This document shows, in pieces, positions 57,318-64,000 of a DNA stretch of 64,000 nucleotides (its first letter is position 1; the number at the start of each line of letters is the position of its first letter). Source of the DNA: Microscilla marina ATCC 23134. GTDB lineage: Bacteria > Bacteroidota > Bacteroidia > Cytophagales > Microscillaceae. Where the stretch lies: positions 43,047-107,046 of the forward strand of contig NZ_AAWS01000031.1 of NCBI RefSeq assembly GCF_000169175.1, written 5' to 3'. Under the pieces are notes generated by a model. The model was not told where the DNA came from. It did no database searches and worked only from the letters and a program-made list of their open reading frames with translations. A program made the position numbers and the translations under genes.

Positions 57318-58115
57318 ATGTTACCCAAAATTACCTTAAATGCTAAGCCAAATTGTGTTAAAAGCTTATTAAACTTAGGTTACTTTTATTCTTTAATAAA
57401 AAGTGTGTTTAGGCGTGTTTTTCCAGACTCTAGAAGAGTATTATTCACTTTTTTAGAAAAGCGGACACTTCATAAATGCTTTTATTCACAAGGCTTGCTT
57501 TTATTTGTGTTACACGTGGAAGGTGTTACCCTAATGATAGGGGTTATGGCTGCTTTTCTAACTGTGGTAGCTGTTGTAGCAAACCAGAAACAGGTTTATT
57601 ATAAGAATTGTTTACAGATGTATGAGATAGAGAAGTGTAATTATGAAGAGGAAATGCAACAAGTAAAAGAAGAATGTTTGACTTTAAAACGCAGTTTGGC
57701 GGCAAGTTCGGCTAAGATGCTGAAACAAAATCAATTTTTGATGCAAGTACAAGCAGAACTAAAAAATATAGTGAGTACTGGATTTCATAATTGCCACTCT
57801 ATACAAGATAAAATTACTAAGCTGGAAGATGCTATTGATTATTATTTGAAAAGTGACAAAAGGTGGAATGATTTTAAAGATAATTTTGACAAAATTCATC
57901 CTCACTTTTTTTCCAGGCTCACCAAAGAGTACCCCAACCTTACCAATAGCGAACTACGACTTTGTGCCTTGCTAAGGCTTAATTGTAATACCAAAGATAT
58001 TGCGCAGTTATTGGGCGTATCACAAAAAAGCGCAAACATGGCACGTTATCGTTTAAGAAAGAAAATGAAAGTGCAAACTGATAAACCTCTAAACTCGTTT
58101 ATGATGGGTTATTAG
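57318..58115 (+). CDS. Membrane-anchored HTH regulator (TM-coiled coil-HTH)
   Basis: 265 residues from the first ATG; a start at 57534 (just before the transmembrane helix at about 72-91) is an alternative, and the ~70 residues before it look non-conserved. A long coiled coil (95-150) leads to a C-terminal helical DNA-binding domain (about 180-255) with NSELRLCALLRLNCNTKDIAQLLGV and SQKSANMARYRLRKK as HTH. The C-terminal part is clearly homologous to that of the TPR protein at 58467-60788 (SANMARYRLRKK is identical). The LuxR-like HTH with an N-terminal membrane anchor suggests a membrane-tethered transcription factor. The gene ends facing its paralogue. Confidence 0.75.
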   Translation: MLPKITLNAKPNCVKSLLNLGYFYSLIKSVFRRVFPDSRRVLFTFLEKRTLHKCFYSQGLLLFVLHVEGVTLMIGVMAAFLTVVAVVANQKQVYYKNCLQMYEIEKCNYEEEMQQVKEECLTLKRSLAASSAKMLKQNQFLMQVQAELKNIVSTGFHNCHSIQDKITKLEDAIDYYLKSDKRWNDFKDNFDKIHPHFFSRLTKEYPNLTNSELRLCALLRLNCNTKDIAQLLGVSQKSANMARYRLRKKMKVQTDKPLNSFMMGY

Positions 58116-58185
58116 TACCTTCTGTTAGTACTATCAAACTTTTAAATACGCTTTTATAAGTTGTTGAAAATCAACGTGATATAAA

Positions 58186-58235
58186 GGTGTAGTTACCTAT
58201 AAACCGAATCTACAGGCTTGCTGTGATGAGCTCAA
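58186..58235 (+). repeat. Dispersed ~47-bp repeat, copy 2
   Basis: Matches 31006-31052 (same ACCGAATCTACAG, CTTGCT, TGATGAG blocks) with one or two small indels. Confidence 0.55.
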
Positions 58236-58256
58236 TGCAATTAAACAGGGTCTAGC

Positions 58257-58282
58257 ACCGATATTCATCGGTATCTAAGGAC
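58257..58282 (+). repeat. 26-bp hairpin repeat unit, copy 4
   Basis: ACCGAT, loop, ATCGGT arms and the ATCTAAGGAC end; preceded by AGC and followed by TTG. Confidence 0.65.
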
Positions 58283-58323
58283 TTGCGACTTGTCGCTTGA
58301 AACTTGCCCCTAACGGGGCTTTT

Positions 58324-58456
58324 AAGTACCAAGGCAAAATTAAACATACCTAATGAGTAGGTGTAACTACCTTATGATGAGCAAGTTGTTCTTACTTGTA
58401 GCACCGATATACATCGGTATCTAAGGACTTATGGCTAATTACTTGCTGCTACTTAT
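58324..58456 (+). repeat. 107-bp dispersed repeat with 26-bp unit inserted
   Basis: Full-length match to 42439-42545 except for one insertion of exactly 26 bases (58403-58428) between CTTGTAGC and TTAT. Confidence 0.75.
58403..58428 (+). repeat. 26-bp hairpin repeat unit, copy 5
   Basis: Perfect arms ACCGAT/ATCGGT around ATAC, then ATCTAAGGAC. Absent from the otherwise matching repeat at 42439, where AGC is directly followed by TTA. Confidence 0.75.
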
Positions 58457-58466
58457 AACGCTAGTT

Positions 58467-60788
58467 TTACCCAAATTGCATCAAAAAACTGATAAGGTTA
58501 TCATCAGTACCCAAGGCAAGTTTTTTTCTAAGGCGGTAGCGCGCCATATTTGCACTTCGGTAAGAAATTCCCAGTATATCGGCTATTTCTTGAGTGTTGA
58601 AGTTGAGGCGTAGCAATGCGCTAATGCGAAAGTCGGCTGGGGAGAGGTTGGCAAACTGTTTTGCCAGTTCTTGGTAAAACTGGGGGTAAGTTTCTTCGAA
58701 GTAGTGCTGAAATTTTGCCCAGTCTTTATCTGACTGTAGCCCACGATGAATGATTTGCTTTATTTTTTTGAGTTGAGGGATTATTTCTTTTTTTGATTCT
58801 TTGGTGAACTCAGGTAAAGCAGATTTTACTTCTTCCAAGAACTTGTTTTTTTGCTGAATATGCAGCGCCTGAGACATCAACGACTGGTTTTTTAGTTCCA
58901 GTTCTTTTCGCAGGTGTGTTTGCTGTATTTGCTCTTTCTCCAGATTTGCCTGATAAAGTGCTTCTTTTTGACTTTGGATTAATTGGTTCTTGCGCAACCT
59001 CAACCTATGCTGGCGTATAATAAGTATGCTAATAATTAAAAAAGCCATGATGCCTGCCAGCAATAAATAGTTTAAGAGCGTATGTCTTTCTTTTTCAGCA
59101 CGAAGCAAGGCTTTTTCTCTTTGATTAACAACGCTGATAGAGTCTTTCTCTGCTTGAAAGCGATAACGAGCTTCCAGTTGGGCAATCTTTCGGGTATTTT
59201 GTTGGTTAAACAAACTGTCGGACATTGTTTTGAATAACAAGTGACTGTTATAAGCTTCTTCATAATGGCCTAACTTCTGATGGGTAAGGGCCAAGGTCTC
59301 GTATCCTAAACTAGCGGTGCTTGTAGCACCAATTTTTTTGGCAAGCTGGGTGCCAGCTACCAATAGGTCTTTGGCTTTTGGGTACTCCTTCAGTTGATAA
59401 TATGTATTGCCTAGTGAAACCTGGGCGTGTGCCAGGTAGTGCGCTTGTTTTTGTTTTTTATGAATAACAATGGCCTTTTGGAGATGCGCTAACGACAAAG
59501 CATACTTTTGCTGGTTTCTGTAAAAAATCCCTAGGTCTTCGTGAATTTTCCCCAAGAACTCTCTGTTATCCACTTCAAGGGTTGTTTTCATCGCTTGCTT
59601 AAAGTACACCTCGGCGCTGTCGCGGCTAGGTGTATTACCTTTGTCATAAGTAGTGGCAATTCCTCGGTACACTTTAATCAGAGAGGCTTTTTGTCCTGTT
59701 TTAGTAAACATTCGGAGAGATTTGAGGTAGTATTTTCTTGACAATGTATAATCTTTTTGTCTGTAGTGTATAGCCCCTATATTGTAGTAACTTCTGGCCA
59801 TACCAGATTTTTCTCCAATCTTTTCCGAAATTTTCAAAGCTTTTAAGTGGTAGTCAATGGCTTGTGGAAACAAGTCTTGTACTTGATAAGTTAGCCCAAT
59901 ATCAGTGTATACCAAGGCTACATTTCTGTGATCTCCTACCTTTTGCCAAATTTTCAATGATTCCTGATAGTGTTTAATGGCTGCTGAGTAGTTATTTTGA
60001 ATTCTGTAAATGTTTCCCAGGTTATTTAATACGCTGCCTGTAGAGGCCTCTTCTTTTAGTGTTTTAAAAATTTGTAATACTTTTTGATAGTTAGCCAATG
60101 CTTTGGCATATTTTCCTTGCCGTTCATAAATCAGTGCCATATTGTTGTAGTTTTGTCCAACGCCTCTTTTATTACCCAACTTCTGGTGGATATTTAATGC
60201 TTTCCGGCAATGTCTGAGTGCTTTTGTTGTATTGCCCAACCGATAATGAGTAATACCTAGGGTAGTTTGGGCATTGGCAATTAAACTTAGATCATTCGCT
60301 TTTTGGGCAACCTTCAGCGATTTTTTAAAGTATTCCATTCCTTGAGGAAACTTTCCCTGAAAGTTGAAGTGAATACCAAGCCCCATATATGCCTGATGCA
60401 AGCCTTTGTGGTAAGTCGCCTGCCTGGCTAAAGGTATTATTTTTTCATAGAATTGTCTGGCATTTTTAAAATACCCTCTCACCATACAGTTATAGCCTAA
60501 TTGATAGTAAGCATCGCATATACCTTCTGGGTAGTTTATATGTTGAGCCAGGCTTATGGCTTTTGTACTGAACTGAGCGACTTTTAGGGAGTCGGCACGT
60601 TGATACTGTTTAGCGAGTAAATTATAAGTATTTACCCGTTTTTTGCCTGTCAAGTCAGTTTTTAGCAATGTTTGCAGAGAGTCTTTGATAGATATACCCT
60701 GAGCTTTTGCCTGGTAAATCAACCCAACAAATAATATTTTAAAAGCCAAAACCACCAGTAAAGGATTCTGGAGTTTTTTCAGGTTCAT
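58467..60788 (-). CDS. TPR-membrane-HTH transcriptional regulator
   Basis: 773 residues. Signal peptide (LLVVLAFKILFVGLIYQAKAQ), about twelve periplasmic TPRs from residue 55 to 510 (GICDAYYQLGYNCMVRGYFKNA; GVGQNYNNMALIYERQGKYAKA and repeats at 36-40-residue spacing), a TM helix at about 570-590, a coiled coil (600-660) and the C-terminal LuxR-like HTH (about 700-765, FRISALLRLNFNTQEIADILGI then SYRSANMARYRLRKK). TPRs and HTH are on opposite sides of the membrane, so it is a one-component membrane regulator. It is the fuller relative of 57318-58115, which lacks the TPRs, and its 3' end faces it. Confidence 0.9.
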   Translation of the reverse strand: MNLKKLQNPLLVVLAFKILFVGLIYQAKAQGISIKDSLQTLLKTDLTGKKRVNTYNLLAKQYQRADSLKVAQFSTKAISLAQHINYPEGICDAYYQLGYNCMVRGYFKNARQFYEKIIPLARQATYHKGLHQAYMGLGIHFNFQGKFPQGMEYFKKSLKVAQKANDLSLIANAQTTLGITHYRLGNTTKALRHCRKALNIHQKLGNKRGVGQNYNNMALIYERQGKYAKALANYQKVLQIFKTLKEEASTGSVLNNLGNIYRIQNNYSAAIKHYQESLKIWQKVGDHRNVALVYTDIGLTYQVQDLFPQAIDYHLKALKISEKIGEKSGMARSYYNIGAIHYRQKDYTLSRKYYLKSLRMFTKTGQKASLIKVYRGIATTYDKGNTPSRDSAEVYFKQAMKTTLEVDNREFLGKIHEDLGIFYRNQQKYALSLAHLQKAIVIHKKQKQAHYLAHAQVSLGNTYYQLKEYPKAKDLLVAGTQLAKKIGATSTASLGYETLALTHQKLGHYEEAYNSHLLFKTMSDSLFNQQNTRKIAQLEARYRFQAEKDSISVVNQREKALLRAEKERHTLLNYLLLAGIMAFLIISILIIRQHRLRLRKNQLIQSQKEALYQANLEKEQIQQTHLRKELELKNQSLMSQALHIQQKNKFLEEVKSALPEFTKESKKEIIPQLKKIKQIIHRGLQSDKDWAKFQHYFEETYPQFYQELAKQFANLSPADFRISALLRLNFNTQEIADILGISYRSANMARYRLRKKLALGTDDNLISFLMQFG

Positions 60789-61083
60789 AGACGTAATATT
60801 TAATTCGAATCAACGGTAAAATATACAGCTATTTTAATAATATTTATTGAATTATTTAAAACTGTAAAAATTAATTAGTAAAACGAAAAAAATAAAATGT
60901 TCTAAGAGAACGAAGTACCTGATAAACACCAGGTGATTTTTTAACTTTGACAAGTTTGTGAAGGTGTAACACATTATTATGTTAGCGAACTCTACTGGAT
61001 GTTGATGAAAATAGTTACTTTTGTTCGATAACGATGAAGTTTTTTTGACATATAGCAGCGTTACGGTGATAAAAGCTTCCTAA

Positions 61084-61286
61084 GGAATTGTTCAAAAATA
61101 AATTTACACTCTGAGAGGTGATTTTTCGCCTTGATACTTCGTTATTTTTAGCCTTTGGCAGAGCTCGGCACAGCATAGCTGTAGCCATCGGTTTTTGCCC
61201 GTAGCGCTGCTATGGGCGCAAAAAATAGCCTCGTCTCAAAACAAAACCTCTACCTCAAGAATGGTAACTTAATTTCTCACCATTCC
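61084..61286 (-). mobile_element. MITE-like element, copy D (203 bp)
   Basis: Reverse orientation relative to copy C, same length and nearly the same sequence. Left end GGAATTGTTCA, right end CTCACCATTCC; flanked by TAA at 61081-61083 and 61287-61289. Stem 1 is at 61197-61217 and stem 2 at 61167-61186. Confidence 0.85.
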
Positions 61287-61300
61287 TAAGCTAAAAAAAC

Positions 61301-61356
61301 AAAAAAATCGTCAAAGAATTTCTGGAGAAATTGCCAGTAATCTTGGACGATTTTTT
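61301..61356 (-). terminator. Terminator-like hairpin of the metalloprotease gene
   Basis: AAAAAATCGTC with its complement GACGATTTTTT 33 bases apart, and an inner AATTTC-tgga-GAAATT hairpin, about 90 bases after the stop at 61447; a run of T follows on the minus strand. Confidence 0.6.
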
Positions 61357-61446
61357 ACTTCTGTAGAATTATTTTTTCAACCTTTGATGCGGCTTTTTTT
61401 TTTGAATAAAGCTTTGTGCTGGGTAAGCTCGACAACAGAGGGTGAT

Positions 61447-63298
61447 TTACTTCAGCATCACTTTTTTGAGCCTGATTTGTTCGCCTGCTGTGTATTTTAC
61501 CAGGTAAATGCCAGCAGGCAGTGCTTTGAGCTGAACATTTACCTTGTCTCCAGCCTTTACTTTTTGGCGAAACACTTCAGCTCCCCATGAAGCATACACC
61601 ACCAGCCAACCAGAGGGAGAAGTAAAAGGCGAAGTGCTTGCTGGAATGAGCACGGCGAAGTTTCCGTGGGTAGGGTTGGGGTACAGCTTCATTTCTATAG
61701 AGCCTTTGGCGGCAGAGGGAGCATTCAACGAAATGGGTGAGTGAGTACTTACAGCGGGTGTGCTTGCGCAGGATCCGCCAATAAATGCCGAGAACTCTCC
61801 CCCGCGAGTTACCTGGAACCCATCAGTTAAAACAACTTCTAAACCTGCTGCGTAGGTGGCACTTGCACCATAATAAATGGGGTGGCTGGCAGTAATCCTA
61901 TAAATGGCCTCCTGGGTAGTTGTGTGACCATTATTAAGGGTTTTGGTAAGCGACAAGTTGGCTTCACAGTTGTTGTCGCAAGCCGTCACACAGCTCGCAT
62001 TGGTTACCTTATGGCGTATGAGGTTGCCGGGTTGCAGCCCAAAACCTAAAGTAAAGTCAATGCCTACCGGATTGAACTGGCAATAACTCATAATAGTGCC
62101 ACCTTCAGGAGGCACGTTGGGCACCGGGCAACCTGACTCAGTGAAACCAGCGCATCCATCAATGGCGGTAGCGTTGCCGTTCCATACACAAGAGTGGGTA
62201 TGCAACGAACCCATCAAATGCCCCAATTCGTGCGCTATCATATGCACGGGTTCGCTATAGTTGGGTACCTGAGTGTAGTAATCGAAAAAACCTGCCACAG
62301 AAGTGCGGTTGCCAGCGTTAGAGTGGCACAAAGTACCTAAATGGGCTACTCCCCCCAATAAATTCCAATCGAAGGTAAGTAATTGCGACAAATGGGCATT
62401 TGTTGGGTGGCGTTCCTGGCTAATTCTAAACTCATAAAACAAGTCAGATGGACGAGTAGCCGTATAAGGGTCGGGTGTATCCCAAATCTTTAGTTCAGAC
62501 AATCTTATCTGAATATCTTCATTGGCATACAAAGTAGCTACTTCATTGAATAACCCGGCGACATAGTTCTGCACGTTGGTCACACTTTTCTTTGCCTGAA
62601 AAATGTCATATCTGGTTTCCAGGTATATTTTTACACACTTGCGGTTGGTATTGGTGACACGGCTACGTTGGGATTGCAATAAGACCTCGGCTGGGTAGCT
62701 TGGTACATGCCCTACAGTACTACAGGTAGACGATGTTTTGGTATGTTGCCGTTTATCTAACGAGATGGCATATAACTTATCCTGGTTTTTACCTTGCCAA
62801 TGCTATAGTTGCCTTTGCCACGAATAGACACAATGCCTGTCATTTCGCCTTCAAAAAACTCATAGAGACTATACTCTCGTTTTCCTGCCCTCTCACTACT
62901 CCCCGGTAATGTTTCTGGCGAGTGTGATTGGCTCGGTAAGCCTTTCCACTGCTAGTATTTATCTGAATTTGATAAAACGAAGCAGGAACTTCTACTAAAT
63001 CTACTATCCAATTACCTTTAATACTTTGCCCATTAGGTAAAGTAAATGAACTAAACTTAGTGGCTCTCAATGCACTGCGAGCCACTTTGGGGCTATAGGT
63101 AAAGTATTGCGTATTTGGAGAAGCATTGATTCGTGCCCGAACTTGCTTTGCCCTTGCTACTTCTCCTATTTGATAAAAATGGTGTCGGGTGTTTTGAGCC
63201 TGTTGGAGGCTTTTTTTAAACTGGGGCAATGGTTGTGCAACCCCTTGGAATACTATCCACCAACACAGGATAAATCCATGGTATTTAAACTTTTTCAT
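61447..63298 (-). pseudogene. T9SS metalloprotease (zincin), doubly frameshifted
   Basis: Starts MKKFKYHGFILCWWIVFQGVAQ, a signal peptide, and continues into a propeptide (YRGVVRGQENESIVSMSF). At the six-T run 62853-62858 one T appears missing: adding it gives SFFEGEMTGIVSIRGKGNYSIGKVK. A second one-base loss in the A-run 62786-62790 blocks the path to NQDKLYAISLDKR. The remaining frame to 61447 holds the catalytic domain with HELGHLMGSLH (HExxHxxGxxH, near 62232-62200), the downstream SYCQ Met-turn segment, and a type A sorting domain (LYPNPTHGNFAVLI ... LPAGIYLVKY ... KVMLK). Intact length would be about 617 residues. Pappalysin/reprolysin-like zinc protease. Both lesions are homopolymer deletions, so sequence error is a real alternative. 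Confidence 0.8.
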
Positions 63299-63322
63299 AA
63301 GTCATTGTGATAGTTAAGGGGA

Positions 63323-64000
63323 TTATTTTTTAGGATTTTGCTTTAGCTGCTGGTTTTCTTGCTTCAGAGTGGTTACCTCTTGTTGCAATTGTTTGATGAA
63401 GCCTACGCTTTTATTGACTTGTTTTTTTAGTTCAATCATATACAGGGTAAGCTCTTCTATTTTTCGTAACAGGGTAGCATTCATTTGTCCTACTAGTATG
63501 CCCTCTTTGGCTACTACCTGAGCAGAGGGTACATCGGGCAAGTGTTGGTGTTTTTGGATAAACTGCTCTACCTCAGTTAAAGTGCGCAAAGCGTAGCCAG
63601 GGGCAAATACGTAGTCAGGCCAGGGGCTTACCTGAGTAATCCTGATTTCTCTGGCGCCTATTTTACCTTCTACCGCTAACTTAAAGCTTCCAGGGCGATT
63701 GGTGCCAATACCTATGTGACCATTGCGTGCAATGAACATTCTTTCTTGATCTCCGGAAAAAAATGACAATCCATAGTATGGGCTATGTTTTTTAGAGTTT
63801 TGAATCCACTCGCTCCACCCTCCCGCAGGAAACTCTCCAAATACCATGCGTCCATCGTGTCGTAAGCGAATATCGCCGCCTGATGATACATGCAAAGCTG
63901 AACTAGGCGAGTTGGTACCAATGCCAACATTTCCGTTGTTGTAGTAAATTTGACTTCCGCTCTTTGACCATTGGGCCCAGCCAGCAGATGTATAAAAAAA
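63323..64000 (-). CDS. Tail-fibre-like surface protein with coiled-coil end (5' truncated)
   Basis: The frame stays open to the window edge, so the gene begins outside. It has YYNNGNVGIGTNSP and later RNGHIGIGTNRPGSFKLAV, the 'GIGT-x-x-P' repeats of phage-tail-fibre-like proteins in Bacteroidota, then a region with WSEWIQNSKK. The C-terminal part has the family's HLPDVPSAQVVAKEGILVGQMN segment followed by a coiled coil (LLRKIEELTLYMIELKKQVN ... QQEVTTLKQENQQLK). No sorting domain or signal is visible. Such proteins probably trimerise as surface or tail fibres. The 25-bp spacing to the metalloprotease gene implies cotranscription. Confidence 0.75.
   Translation of the reverse strand, partial: FFYTSAGWAQWSKSGSQIYYNNGNVGIGTNSPSSALHVSSGGDIRLRHDGRMVFGEFPAGGWSEWIQNSKKHSPYYGLSFFSGDQERMFIARNGHIGIGTNRPGSFKLAVEGKIGAREIRITQVSPWPDYVFAPGYALRTLTEVEQFIQKHQHLPDVPSAQVVAKEGILVGQMNATLLRKIEELTLYMIELKKQVNKSVGFIKQLQQEVTTLKQENQQLKQNPKK

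Larger units (their letters stand above)
58116..58466. other. Intergenic gap, 351 bp, composed largely of dispersed repeats
   Basis: Holds the 47-bp repeat copy 2, 26-bp units 4 and 5, and the 107-bp repeat with the unit inserted. It separates the two convergent HTH genes. Confidence 0.6.
60789..61446. other. Intergenic gap, 658 bp, containing MITE-like copy D and a terminator
   Basis: The part next to the TPR gene (60789-61075) is AT-rich with no feature seen; the rest is copy D (61084-61286) and the hairpin at 61301-61356. Confidence 0.5.

Overview
The window looks like a chromosomal stretch of a marine, gliding-type Bacteroidota (Cytophagales). The gene content and style are close to what I associate with Microscilla marina, but that is inference from memory, not a search. 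Supporting signs are type IX secretion (T9SS) C-terminal sorting domains on several secreted proteins, a PD40-OmpA protein, TPR-membrane signalling proteins, many leucine-rich repeat (LRR) proteins, absence of clear Shine-Dalgarno sites, and AT-rich spacers. No rRNA, tRNA or CRISPR array was seen.

Layout. 1-8 kb: end of a membrane SpoIIE-type phosphatase; a compact minus-strand operon (MurF C-domain-like protein, broken PP2C, LRR protein); an FG-GAP T9SS protein; a Nudix hydrolase; a PPP-type phosphatase. 8-16.5 kb: bestrophin-like membrane protein, an MFS-type gene cut by a TAG, a tandem W-repeat protein, an LRR gene destroyed by a small transposable element, and a frameshifted ELWxxDGT T9SS protein. 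16.6-23 kb: acyl-CoA carboxylase carboxyltransferase, T9SS protein, CFI-box-like protein, AI-2E-type permease, third LRR protein. 23.2-28.9 kb: one 1904-residue protein with a degenerate eCIS-core (DUF4157-like) domain. 29-37.7 kb: XRE/S24 regulator divergent from a membrane protein, AraC/GyrI regulator, sterol-desaturase-family enzyme, full-length TPR-TM-SpoIIE phosphatase, an intact IS982-type insertion. 38-46.7 kb: minus-strand cell-surface cluster (PD40-OmpA, outer-membrane barrel, T9SS Ig-like protein, FN3 protein). 47-54.5 kb: MOSC protein, SiaC-like regulator, secreted hypotheticals, isoaspartyl peptidase, SDR. 54.7-60.8 kb: 7TM histidine kinase and two related membrane-anchored HTH proteins facing each other. 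61.4-64 kb: broken T9SS metalloprotease and the end of a tail-fibre-like protein.

The most distinctive content is non-coding. Four short non-autonomous elements (180-225 bp) share a core that folds into hairpins with compensatory base changes. All four have terminal inverted repeats and TTA/TAA target duplications, and one sits precisely inside an LRR gene whose reading frame is restored on its removal. A separate 26-bp hairpin unit occurs five times, and a filled/empty site pair exists within the window.

Five genes carry frameshifts or stops (PP2C, MFS-type, LRR, ELWxxDGT, metalloprotease). The LRR insertion is certainly biological. The homopolymer single-base lesions could be decay or errors in the sequence.

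Functionally the window links partner-switch signalling (two SpoIIE phosphatases, a SiaC-like substrate), membrane sensors (7TM kinase, TPR-HTH) and surface secretion (T9SS cargo, OmpA, barrel).
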